Origin: Bradyrhizobium glycinis
GTDB taxonomy: Bacteria > Pseudomonadota > Alphaproteobacteria > Rhizobiales > Xanthobacteraceae
Length of the DNA: 64,000 nt
Reading direction: 5' to 3'
Assembly: GCF_016031655.1 (NCBI RefSeq)
Contig: NZ_JACCHQ010000005.1
Coordinates: 62,001 to 126,000 of the forward strand
Shown here: piece after piece, positions 40,571 to 50,366 of the stretch
Layout of the letters: the number at the start of each line of letters is the position of its first letter
Numbering within the stretch: position 1 is the first letter of the stretch
Made by a program: the position numbers and the translations under genes
Notes under the pieces: model-generated
The model's input: only the letters and a program-made list of their open reading frames with translations
Databases searched by the model: none
Told to the model about the DNA's origin: nothing

Positions 40571-42151
40571 CTATTCAGCGGCGATCCGCTCCATCGCCAT
40601 GGCGCGAAGCCTGGCGCGCTGGATCTTCACGCCGTTGGCACTGTCGGTGACGGGAAAGGCGTCCACGAGATAGATCCGCGCCGGCAGCTTGTAGCCGGCG
40701 AGCCGCTCTCGGAGATGTGCGATCAGCGTCTCCTGCATTGGCGGCTCCGTTGTCGGGATCACGAAGGCGACGCAGCGCGCCTGCCCCTTGAGATCGACTG
40801 CAACGACCTGAGCGTCGGCGACCCCGGTGCAGGATTTGAGCTCGTCCTCGATCTCCCCGGGCGCGACCAGGAAGCCGCCGAGGCGCATCGCATCGCCGGC
40901 GCGGGTCTCGTAGACGAAGGATCCGTCGCCGCGCAGCCGGCCGATGTCGCCGGTGCGGAAGAAGCCGTCGGCGGTGATCGCCTCGCGCGTCGCCTCCGGG
41001 TTGTTGAAATAGCCGAGGAAGCGCGAGGGTGCGCTGATCTCGATCTCGCCGGAGATGCCGCTGGCGGCGAGCGCGCCCGTCTCGACATCGCGCACGCGGA
41101 CTTTCGCCTCCGGCGACATCGGCGAGCCGCCGCCCTCGATCCGATCGGCAAAGGCATCACTGGGGCGGCCCATCGAGAACAGCGCCTGCACCTCGCTCGA
41201 ACCGTAGAGGCCGAACAGCTTCACGCCGCGCGCCTCGGCCTCCGCGGCCAGCTCGCGCCAGCCGGGCTGGAACGCGGCGAAGCCGCAGACTTCGAGATGT
41301 GGAAATGGGTGTGGCGCATCGGTGAGGCCGAGGATGCGCCGGAACATCTCGTCCGAACCGAAGCAATGCGTAATCCGTTGCGTGCTGAGGGTCTTCAGGG
41401 CCGGCGCTGCCTCGAAGGCATCGAGCACATGGATGGTCGCGCCGGCTGCGAGGAAACCGAGCAGGCTCGTCATGCCAAAGGTGCCGCAGAACGGCAGCAT
41501 GGCCAGCAGCGAATGACGGTGGTGATCGAGCTGGAGCGCGCGGGCGATGGATGCGGCATGCGTCGCCAGCGTCGCTTGCGAATGCGCGACCAGCTTCGGC
41601 CCCTTGGTCGTGCCCGATGTGGTGTAGAGCAGCACAGGCAGGTCGACCTCATCCTGGGACGGCGGAGCCGGCGGGTAGGGCGTCTCGAACGCATCGAACC
41701 GCACGCAGGGCCAGCGTGCCGGGATCGCATCCGCGCCGACCACGGCAAGCCGTTGCAGCGCGGGCACCTCGGCCTCGGTGACATCGGCGAGGATGGCGGC
41801 GAAGTCGATCGCGCGGAATGCCGCTTCGACCACCACGAGCTTCGCGCCTGACAGCTTGAGCAGGTGCGCGACTTCCGCGCTGCGGTAGCGGGTATTGACG
41901 GCGGCGACGACCGCGCCAAGCTGTGCGGCGGCGAACAGCAGTGCGAGCCATTCGATCCGGTTGACCAGCCAGACCGCAACGACGTCGCCCTTGCCGATGC
42001 CTTGCGCCGCGAGCCAGGCGGCTGTCTGCTCGACCTTTACCGAGAATTCCGCGCGAGAGACGGCCTTGCCGCCGAATACCAAGGCAGGATCGGCGGCGGC
42101 CTTGATCCGGAGCAGCGATTGCAGCGAAACGTCGTTGGCGCTCATGGCCAT
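40571..42151 (-). CDS. AMP-binding acyl-CoA ligase family protein
   Basis: The 526-residue enzyme has the adenylate-forming P-loop YTTSGTTKGPK, GLYGSSEVQALF for the ATP/substrate site, and the C-terminal motifs FFRTGDIGRLRGDGSF and NGVKIQR with the catalytic Lys. This is the acyl-CoA synthetase family. The start is uncertain: ATG at 42151 or 42145 without a strong ribosome site. It is 27 bases after the upp stop and on the same strand, so it may be transcribed with upp. Activates an unknown carboxylate. Confidence 0.87.
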   Translation of the reverse strand: MAMSANDVSLQSLLRIKAAADPALVFGGKAVSRAEFSVKVEQTAAWLAAQGIGKGDVVAVWLVNRIEWLALLFAAAQLGAVVAAVNTRYRSAEVAHLLKLSGAKLVVVEAAFRAIDFAAILADVTEAEVPALQRLAVVGADAIPARWPCVRFDAFETPYPPAPPSQDEVDLPVLLYTTSGTTKGPKLVAHSQATLATHAASIARALQLDHHRHSLLAMLPFCGTFGMTSLLGFLAAGATIHVLDAFEAAPALKTLSTQRITHCFGSDEMFRRILGLTDAPHPFPHLEVCGFAAFQPGWRELAAEAEARGVKLFGLYGSSEVQALFSMGRPSDAFADRIEGGGSPMSPEAKVRVRDVETGALAASGISGEIEISAPSRFLGYFNNPEATREAITADGFFRTGDIGRLRGDGSFVYETRAGDAMRLGGFLVAPGEIEDELKSCTGVADAQVVAVDLKGQARCVAFVIPTTEPPMQETLIAHLRERLAGYKLPARIYLVDAFPVTDSANGVKIQRARLRAMAMERIAAE

Positions 42152-42178
42152 CGGACTAACCCGGTCGCGCAAGCCTGT

Positions 42179-42814
42179 CTACTTGGTGCCGAACATCCGG
42201 TCGCCGGCGTCGCCCAGTCCAGGCACGATATAGCCGTGGTCGTTGAGCCGCTCGTCGATCGCAGCGGTCCAGATCGGCACGTCGGGATGCTCGCTCTGGA
42301 ACTGGGCGATGCCCTCAGGGGCGGCCAGCAGACAGACGAAGCGGATGTCGCGGGCGCCACGCGCCTTGAGCAGGGACGCACCGGCGCAGGCCGAGTTGCC
42401 GGTCGCCAGCATCGGATCCATCAGGATCACGGTGCGGTCGGACAGGTCCTGCGGCGCCTTGAAGTAATATTCCACGGCCTGCAGCGTCTCGGGGTCGCGG
42501 TAGAGCCCGATATGGGCAATGCGTGCCGAGGGCATCAGTGCCAGCATGCCGTCGAGGAAGCCGACGCCGGCGCGCAGGATCGGCGCCAGCGTGAGCTTCT
42601 TGCCAGCGATCTTGGGCGCCCGCATCGGCGCGATCGGCGTCTCGATCTCGACCAGCTCCAGCGGCAGGTCGCGCGTCACCTCGTAGCAGAGCAGCATCCC
42701 GATCTCGTTCAGGATCTCGCGAAAGCTCTTGGTCGAGCGGTCCTTCTCCCGCATCAGGGAGAGCTTGTGCTGGACCAGGGGGTGGGCGACGACGTTGACG
42801 TTGCTGGTGCTCAT
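42179..42814 (-). CDS. upp: Uracil phosphoribosyltransferase
   Basis: This 211-residue enzyme makes UMP from uracil and PRPP in pyrimidine salvage. It matches Upp across its length: [35 protein letters not shown], the PRPP-binding loop [13 protein letters not shown] and the C-terminal [17 protein letters not shown]. Normal length is about 208-212. Standing alone in its function here, it is followed by the CoA ligase gene on the same strand. Confidence 0.97.
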   Translation of the reverse strand: MSTSNVNVVAHPLVQHKLSLMREKDRSTKSFREILNEIGMLLCYEVTRDLPLELVEIETPIAPMRAPKIAGKKLTLAPILRAGVGFLDGMLALMPSARIAHIGLYRDPETLQAVEYYFKAPQDLSDRTVILMDPMLATGNSACAGASLLKARGARDIRFVCLLAAPEGIAQFQSEHPDVPIWTAAIDERLNDHGYIVPGLGDAGDRMFGTK

Positions 42815-42883
42815 GAAACCGCTCTACACGGTTCCGTGAAACTGCGCCAGATCGGGCCGGCCTTTTCCGCGGGACAGCCGGCC

Positions 42884-43624
42884 TCAACCGGGTAGCGCAA
42901 CCGCGCTGCGCGCTCGGTTGCTTGCTTCAAAGGCAGCCATGGTCAGCTCGCGATCGATCGCTGCTCGCATGGCGTCCATGGCACCCTGGCGCAGGCGCCG
43001 CTTTGCGGTGGCATGCGACGGCTTGTGGATGGCGCGCAGGCCGGTGATGATCGTCTCGATCGTGGTGTCGACCATCTCCGGTGCAACCACGCGATCGAGA
43101 AAGCCGGCTGCCTGCGCCTCCTCGGGCTCGTACATCTCGCCCAGCGTGGCGGTACGGCTGAGCCAGGCCGGATGCAGCCGGCTGCGCGCGAGCTCGATGG
43201 CAAAGCTGGGCGGCGCGATGCCGATCGCCACCTCGTTCAGCCCCATGCGATGCGGTCCGCGCGCGCCCAGCCTGACGTCGCAGGCGAGCAGCAGGAACGT
43301 CCCCATCGGATAAGCATGGCCCTCCATCACGCCGATGGTCGGGTGCGGAAACGACATCAGCCGCAGCGCTAGCTCGGCGCCGGCCCGGACCATCTCGAGG
43401 CTCTTGGCGGCATCGCCCGAGGCGAACACTTTCAGGTCGAAGCCGGCGGAAAAGATGCCCGGCCGCGCCGAGCGCAGCACCACGATCTCTGCCTCCGTCT
43501 CGGCGCGGTCGAAGGCGGCGCCGATCTCGTCCAGCATCGCGGCCGACATCACGTTGACCTTGCCGTCGTCGAGCCCGATCCGCGCCACGCCGTCGTTCAG
43601 CTCATAGGTCACTCTCTCTGGCAT
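42884..43624 (-). CDS. Enoyl-CoA hydratase/isomerase (crotonase) family protein, atypical
   Basis: The 246-residue protein has the crotonase fold: VARIGLDDGKVNVMSAAM, SARPGIFSAGFDLKVF (first oxyanion strand) and GHAYPMGTFLLLACDVRLGARG (second). The usual GGG of the second oxyanion loop is PMG, and one expected catalytic Glu region reads LNEVAIGIAPP. GGGGAGAGG precedes the ATG at 43624. It is divergent from a TetR gene, which probably represses it. Reaction may be other than hydration. Confidence 0.85.
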   Translation of the reverse strand: MPERVTYELNDGVARIGLDDGKVNVMSAAMLDEIGAAFDRAETEAEIVVLRSARPGIFSAGFDLKVFASGDAAKSLEMVRAGAELALRLMSFPHPTIGVMEGHAYPMGTFLLLACDVRLGARGPHRMGLNEVAIGIAPPSFAIELARSRLHPAWLSRTATLGEMYEPEEAQAAGFLDRVVAPEMVDTTIETIITGLRAIHKPSHATAKRRLRQGAMDAMRAAIDRELTMAAFEASNRARSAVALPG

Positions 43625-43711
43625 CTGCCTCTCCCCGTTAATCGTCATGTCTTGACTGTCGGAGGCTGATGTAGACCAATCAATATAATTTCTGACCCAA
43701 AGGAGAGTGCC

Positions 43712-44293
43712 ATGCCGGCCGTGCCGAAGCACCGTCAGCCCATCATCAATGCCGCGGTGACGCTATTCCGCCGCCAGGGATTTGCCCGCACCGGCCTCAA
43801 CGACATCGTCGACGTCAGCGGCGCGCCGAAGGGGTCGCTCTATCACTACTTTCCGGATGGCAAATCCTCGATCGCGGTGGCGGCGGTGGAGGAGGCGGGC
43901 CGCCGCGTCGCGGCGACGGTCGCCGAGCTCGCGGCAGAGTGCGGCTCGACCGGCGAGCTCCTGCGCGCGCACGCAAGGCTGCTGGCAGGGTGGATGCAGG
44001 GCTCCGGCTTCCGCAATGGCTGCCCGATCACGACCGTGCTGCTCGAGCTCGCGCCGCGCGAGCGGGCCGTGTCGGAGGCCGGTCGCAAGGCCTATGCGGC
44101 GCGGCTATCGATCCTGCGCGACAAGCTGGTTGCCGACGGGTTTGCCAGGCCGCGGGCGGAGGCGCTGGCCGTGCTCTGCACGTCGGCGCTCCAGGGCGCG
44201 CTGATCCAGGCCCGCATCGAACGCAGCGGCCGGCCGATCGAGGTCACCGCGTCGGAGCTGGCGCGACTGATCGAGGCGGAGGTGAGGCGCTAG
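43712..44293 (+). CDS. TetR-family transcriptional regulator
   Basis: The 193-residue regulator has an N-terminal TetR helix-turn-helix (residues about 8-55, TGLNDIVDVSGAPKGSLYHYFP), and a mostly helical effector domain. It resembles the LmrA/YxaF-like C-terminal group. AAAGGAGAG precedes the ATG. It is divergent from the crotonase gene with an 87-base gap, in which TATAAT (43684-43689) may be its -10 box. It most likely represses that gene. Confidence 0.88.
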   Translation: MPAVPKHRQPIINAAVTLFRRQGFARTGLNDIVDVSGAPKGSLYHYFPDGKSSIAVAAVEEAGRRVAATVAELAAECGSTGELLRAHARLLAGWMQGSGFRNGCPITTVLLELAPRERAVSEAGRKAYAARLSILRDKLVADGFARPRAEALAVLCTSALQGALIQARIERSGRPIEVTASELARLIEAEVRR

Positions 44294-44314
44294 ACCCCGA
44301 GGCCGGGTTCGCAA

Positions 44315-44383
44315 TCACACGCGCGTGCCGAGCAGCAATGCGCCGATCCGCGCGGTCAGGATGACGATCTTGAGTCCGACCAT
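44315..44383 (-). CDS. Possible tiny membrane peptide, 22 residues
   Basis: The ORF starts four bases after the stop of the 61-residue gene and encodes a mostly hydrophobic peptide (LKIVILTARIGALLLG). It has no ribosome site of note. It may be chance, but position and hydrophobicity are like other tiny coupled membrane ORFs. Confidence 0.25.
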   Translation of the reverse strand: MVGLKIVILTARIGALLLGTRV

Positions 44384-44387
44384 GCCG

Positions 44388-44573
44388 TTATCTCGCAAGG
44401 CACAGGATTGCTGTCCTCAGCGCGATCAGCGCGGTGAGCACGCTGCCCATCGACAGCATGGCCAGCCCATGCAGGGCGATGCGCCCGAGCCGAGCTTTGC
44501 GCAGCTTCGATATGCGCGACTGCTGTTCAGCCGTCAGACGGGGTCGTTCAAAGCCGAGAATCGGCGCCAGCAT
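44388..44573 (-). CDS. Small membrane protein, 61 residues
   Basis: This ORF starts at ATG 44573 after GAAGGG and has a basic, helical first half (RLTAEQQSRISKLRKARLG) and one hydrophobic helix (LHGLAMLSMGSVLTALIALR). It is 23 bases downstream of the 153-residue hypothetical gene on the same strand. No family is recognised. Confidence 0.5.
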   Translation of the reverse strand: MLAPILGFERPRLTAEQQSRISKLRKARLGRIALHGLAMLSMGSVLTALIALRTAILCLAR

Positions 44574-44596
44574 TTCTCGTGTCCCTTCAGATGCGT

Positions 44597-45058
44597 CTAG
44601 CGGGGATTGTGGCAAGCGACCGGCTCGTAAAGCGGATCCAGCATCGGGCGGACGGAAGGAACGCTCGGCCGCGATACGTCGGCCGTCAGTGCCCGCACCT
44701 CGAGGAACGCCGACAGCAGGGCGAGTGCGAGGTCGGCATGGCGCGCCTCGACCGCGGCATCCAGCCAGTCCGGCAGCTCGCGCTCGCGCGACAGCGCGCA
44801 ATGCCACTCGCCGTCATCGTAGGCGATGCGCCGGACCTGCCACATCGGCAGCTCCAGCTCCATCAGGACCAGCGCGGCATCGGCCCATGCCTCGACATCG
44901 ACCAGGTGCGTGAGGCGCGCGGTGCGCTTGTCTCCGAGTGAGGGGATGCGCCGGCAGGCGCGTCCGATGATGTCGAGCATCAGCGGCCGCGTCATCGCAT
45001 GCGCCTTGCGCAGCCGCTCGGCAAGCGAGGGGAGATCGAGCGAGAGAGCGGCGATCAT
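44597..45058 (-). CDS. Conserved hypothetical protein, 153 residues
   Basis: This protein opens IAALSLDLPSLAERLRKAHAMT and has a central region LVDVEAWADAALVLMELELPMWQVRRIAYDDGEW with alternating hydrophobic helices. AGGAGG precedes the ATG at 45058. The pattern is seen in small soluble proteins of Bradyrhizobium without known function. Codon use is as in its neighbours. It is divergent from the kdp operon. Confidence 0.75.
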   Translation of the reverse strand: MIAALSLDLPSLAERLRKAHAMTRPLMLDIIGRACRRIPSLGDKRTARLTHLVDVEAWADAALVLMELELPMWQVRRIAYDDGEWHCALSRERELPDWLDAAVEARHADLALALLSAFLEVRALTADVSRPSVPSVRPMLDPLYEPVACHNPR

Positions 45059-45201
45059 GTCAGGCCTCCTGGAATTGGCGTCGGTCAGTCGGCCGGCCTC
45101 GCCAAGATGGCGGGAAGAGCATTTGAAAACGAGAGAGGGATCGAGCGAGAGATATAGGGATTCCATAAGTACTGGAGGCGCGATGTGCTGCCTACTTCGC
45201 A

Positions 45202-45465
45202 ACCGTCATCCCGGCTCGGCGCGCGCCTAAGGGCGCGCTTGTCAGGACGACCGCGAGGGCGCCTTGCGCGCGTCGTCTCATGGCATGACCGGCCTTTATA
45301 AGATTCCTATAACGTCGCCATAGGTCTCATCTCGAAAACCTATGGGCGCGGTGGCACCTCAGCGCGGTGAAGTTCCCGGCCGCGCGGCGCTCGATCGCAG
45401 CAAGCGGCCGGCCGTGATCCAGAGACGGGCTATGCCGGACATCGTCTCTCCTAAGGAGTATCGCC
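45202..45465. other. Control region upstream of the kdp operon
   Basis: This stretch of 264 bases has GC-rich arms in the first half (GGCGCGCGCCTAAGGGCGCGC), TCATGGCATGA at 45278-45288, and the AT-rich kdp promoter part with TTTATA and an inverted repeat described separately. No coding frame is convincing. Confidence 0.5.
45295..45345 (+). promoter_or_regulatory. Candidate KdpE binding region
   Basis: TTTATAAGATTCCTATAA at 45295 has TTTATA/TATAA-like direct elements as known for KdpE sites in enterobacteria. CCATAGGT (45318-45325) and ACCTATGG (45338-45345) form a perfect inverted repeat with a 12-base spacer. The first small ORF starts 120 bases downstream. Confidence 0.5.
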
Positions 45466-45549
45466 ATGATGGATCTTCTGATGCTGGCGCTGGGTTTCTT
45501 CTTCTTTGCCCTCGCGATCGGCTACACCTATGCCTGCGAACGGCTGTGA
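45466..45549 (+). CDS. Tiny membrane peptide before kdpF, 27 residues
   Basis: AAGGAG stands nine bases before this ATG. The product is a single hydrophobic helix (LLMLALGFFFFALAIGYTYA) with a short CERL end. Its stop TGA overlaps another ATG (45549) in frame with kdpF. It looks like a small potassium-ATPase-associated peptide but is not KdpF itself. Confidence 0.55.
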   Translation: MMDLLMLALGFFFFALAIGYTYACERL

Positions 45550-45560
45550 TGGAGCGGACC

Positions 45561-45650
45561 ATGATCTTCGATTATGCGCTCGCCGGCGCCGTCTCGTTCG
45601 GCCTCCTGATCTATCTCACCTATGCGCTGCTGCGGCCCGAGAGGTTCTGA
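45561..45650 (+). CDS. kdpF: KdpF, small subunit of the potassium-transporting ATPase
   Basis: This 29-residue peptide has one hydrophobic helix (ALAGAVSFGLLIYLTYALL) followed by RPERF, the conserved end of KdpF. GGAG is placed six bases from ATG 45561. KdpF stabilises the KdpABC complex in the inner membrane. It sits upstream of kdpA, as usual. Confidence 0.85.
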   Translation: MIFDYALAGAVSFGLLIYLTYALLRPERF

Positions 45651-45653
45651 CCC

Positions 45654-45758
45654 GTGCTGCTGCTTCTCGAATTGCTGCTGGCCGACGCTACGCTCGTCGC
45701 CGGCCTGCTCGCGCTGCTCCTGCCGCTCTTGCGCCGGACCAAAAGCCTGAAGGGTTAA
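45654..45758 (+). CDS. Possible tiny hydrophobic peptide between kdpF and kdpA, 34 residues
   Basis: This ORF starts at GTG 45654, four bases after the kdpF stop, and ends four bases before the kdpA start. The product is leucine-rich ([20 protein letters not shown]) with a basic RRTKSLKG end, which fits a membrane peptide with its C-terminus in the cytoplasm. It has a weak ribosome site (GAGAGG 12 bases upstream). Uncertain. Confidence 0.35.
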   Translation: MLLLLELLLADATLVAGLLALLLPLLRRTKSLKG

Positions 45759-45762
45759 TGCC

Positions 45763-47466
45763 ATGACTGTGATCGGTTGGTTCCAGATCATTCTTTATTG
45801 CGCGATCGTGGTCGCGCTGACCAAGCCGCTCGGCTGGTACATGACACGCGTATTCAACGGCGAGCGCACCTTCCTCTCGCCTGTCCTGCGCCCGATCGAG
45901 GCCGGTATCTATTGGATCTCCGGCGTCGACGAGAAGCGCGAGCAGCATTGGCTGACCTACACGGTCGCCATGCTGCTGTTCCATGTCGGCGGCTTCCTCA
46001 TCATCTACGGCGTGATGCGGCTGCAGGCCGTGCTGCCGTTCAATCCGGCCGGGCAATCCGCGGTTGCCGAGGATCTGTCCTTCAACACCGCGATCTCCTT
46101 CATCACCAACACCAACTGGCAGAACTACGGCGGCGAGGGCACGCTGTCCTATCTGACCCAGATGGTCGGCCTGACGCACCAGAATTTCCTATCGGCGGCG
46201 ACCGGCATCGTACTGGCCGTTGCCCTGATCCGCGGCTTTGCCCGCGCGTCCATGCGCACGATCGGCAACTTCTGGGTCGATGTCACCCGCTGCACGCTCT
46301 ACATCCTGCTGCCGATCAGCGTCGTGTTCACGCTGTTCCTGGTCTGGCAGGGCATGCCGCAAACGCTCGGAGACTATGTCGAAGCGACCACGCTCGAGGG
46401 CGCCAAGCAGACCATCGCGGTCGGCCCGGTCGCCTCGCAGGTCGCGATCAAGATGCTGGGGACCAATGGCGGCGGCTTCTTCAATGCCAATGCCGCGCAT
46501 CCCTTCGAGAACCCGACCGCGCTGTCGAACTTCGTGCAGATGCTGTCGATCTTCGCGCTCGGCGCGGCGCTCGCCAACGTGTTCGGCCGCATGGTCGGCA
46601 ACCAGCGCCAGGGCTGGGCGATTCTCGCCGTGATGGGCGTGCTGTTCGTCGCAGGCGTCGCCGTTTGCTATTGGGCTGAAGCCAGCGGCAGCACGACCAT
46701 GCATGCGCTCGGCCTGACCGGCGGCAACATGGAGGGCAAGGAAGTCCGCTTCGGCATCGTTGCGTCCTCGCTGTTCGCCGTGATCACTACCGCCGCGTCA
46801 TGCGGTGCGGTGAACGCCATGCATGACAGCTTCACCGCGCTCGGCGGCATGATCCCGCTGATCAACATGGAGCTCGGGGAGATCATCGTCGGCGGCGTCG
46901 GCGCAGGCATGTACGGCATGCTGCTGTTCGTCATCCTTGCCATCTTCGTTGCAGGCCTGATGGTTGGCCGCACGCCGGAATATGTCGGCAAGAAGATCGA
47001 GGCGCGCGAGGTCAAGATGGCGATGCTCGCCATTCTCGTCCTGCCGCTGATGATTCTCGGCTGGGCCGCCGTGGCCGTGGTCTACCCTGCGGCAGTCGCC
47101 TCGATGGCGAATGCCGGACCGCACGGCTTCACCGAAGTGCTGTACGCCTTCACCTCGGCGACGGCCAACAACGGCTCGGCCTTCGCGGGGCTCACCGGCA
47201 ACACCTTCTTCTACAATCTCACGCTCGCCAGCGCGATGTTCGTCGGTCGCTTCTTCATGATCGTTCCGGCCATGGCGATCGCGGGCTCGCTCGCGGCCAA
47301 GAAGTCGATTCCGCCGTCGATGGGCACGTTCCCGACCACTGGCGGCCTGTTCGTCGGCCTCGTCGTCGGCATCATCCTGATCATGGGCGGCCTCACCTTC
47401 TTCCCGGCGCTTGCCCTCGGCCCCATCGTCGAGCACCTCGCGATGAACGCCGGCAACGTCTTCTGA
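45763..47466 (+). CDS. kdpA: Potassium-transporting ATPase subunit A
   Basis: The 567-residue inner-membrane protein is the ion-channel-like subunit of the KdpFABC pump. Its family shows four P-loop-like selectivity segments; visible here are the [35 protein letters not shown] and [14 protein letters not shown] stretches. Length is normal (about 557-570). It imports K+ at low external K+. It is 24 bases before kdpB. Confidence 0.98.
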   Translation: MTVIGWFQIILYCAIVVALTKPLGWYMTRVFNGERTFLSPVLRPIEAGIYWISGVDEKREQHWLTYTVAMLLFHVGGFLIIYGVMRLQAVLPFNPAGQSAVAEDLSFNTAISFITNTNWQNYGGEGTLSYLTQMVGLTHQNFLSAATGIVLAVALIRGFARASMRTIGNFWVDVTRCTLYILLPISVVFTLFLVWQGMPQTLGDYVEATTLEGAKQTIAVGPVASQVAIKMLGTNGGGFFNANAAHPFENPTALSNFVQMLSIFALGAALANVFGRMVGNQRQGWAILAVMGVLFVAGVAVCYWAEASGSTTMHALGLTGGNMEGKEVRFGIVASSLFAVITTAASCGAVNAMHDSFTALGGMIPLINMELGEIIVGGVGAGMYGMLLFVILAIFVAGLMVGRTPEYVGKKIEAREVKMAMLAILVLPLMILGWAAVAVVYPAAVASMANAGPHGFTEVLYAFTSATANNGSAFAGLTGNTFFYNLTLASAMFVGRFFMIVPAMAIAGSLAAKKSIPPSMGTFPTTGGLFVGLVVGIILIMGGLTFFPALALGPIVEHLAMNAGNVF

Positions 47467-47490
47467 TCGAGCTCTTTCGGAGTGACCTCC

Positions 47491-49608
<2,118 letters not shown>

Positions 49609-49611
49609 ATT

Positions 49612-49699
49612 CGTCATTGCGAGCGAAGCGAAGCAATCCAGAAATATCTCCGCGGTTGATAGCCTGGATTGCTTCGTCGCTTCGCTCCTCGCAATGACG
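49612..49699. repeat. CATTGCGAG-family repeat inside the kdp operon
   Basis: CGTCATTGCGAGCGAAGCG...AAGCAATCC on the left pairs with GGATTGCTTCG...CTCGCAATGACG on the right. It nearly fills the 112-base kdpB-kdpC gap. The copy at 53811 has the same arms. Confidence 0.85.
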
Positions 49700-49720
49700 G
49701 AAGAAATTTGGAGAAAGCAC

Positions 49721-50326
49721 ATGCTCAGAGAAATCCGCCCCGCCATCGTCCTGTTGCTGGCGCTCACCGCCATCACGGGCCTTGCCTATCCGCTCGCCAT
49801 GACCGGCATTGCCGGCGCGCTGTTTCCCGTGCAGGCGCAAGGCAGCCTGATCGAGAAAGACGGCAAGGTGATCGGCTCCGCCCTGATCGGTCAGGAGTTC
49901 AAGGACGACAAGTACTTCCACGGCCGCCCCTCGGCGACGCTGGCGCCGGACCCGAACGATTCGACCAAGACGGTGCCCGCGCCCTACAATGCCGCCAATT
50001 CGGGCGGCTCCAATCTCGGTCCGACCAGCAAAGCGCTGGCCGACCGGGTGAAGGAAGATGTGGACAAGCTCAGGCGCGAGAATCCGAACGCCTCGGTGCC
50101 GGTCGACTTGGTGACGACCTCGGCCAGCGGCCTCGACCCGAACATCTCGCCCGAGGCGGCGCAATTCCAGGTACCGCGCGTGGCGAAGGCGCGCAATCTG
50201 CCCGAGGATCAGGTCAAGCAGCTTGTGACCGCCAGCACCGAGGGCCGCCTGCTCGGACTGCTCGGCGAGCCCAGGGTTAACGTTCTGGCGCTGAATCTCG
50301 CGCTCGATCGCATGGCCGCGAAGTAG
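49721..50326 (+). CDS. kdpC: Potassium-transporting ATPase subunit C
   Basis: The 201-residue protein has one N-terminal helix ([20 protein letters not shown]) and a periplasmic domain with [10 protein letters not shown], the [17 protein letters not shown] segment and the conserved [11 protein letters not shown] end. It assists ATP use by KdpB. The ATG at 49721 has GGAG seven bases before; earlier in-frame starts would lie in the repeat. Confidence 0.97.
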   Translation: MLREIRPAIVLLLALTAITGLAYPLAMTGIAGALFPVQAQGSLIEKDGKVIGSALIGQEFKDDKYFHGRPSATLAPDPNDSTKTVPAPYNAANSGGSNLGPTSKALADRVKEDVDKLRRENPNASVPVDLVTTSASGLDPNISPEAAQFQVPRVAKARNLPEDQVKQLVTASTEGRLLGLLGEPRVNVLALNLALDRMAAK

Positions 50327-50366
50327 CCGTCTAGGCTCGCAGTGGACGGATGATTATACTGCCAAG

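Noticed and set aside
45654..45758. GTG-start leucine-rich ORF treated as certain
   Set aside because: I list it only at low confidence because leucine codons in GC-rich DNA often give hydrophobic open frames by chance and its ribosome site is weak.
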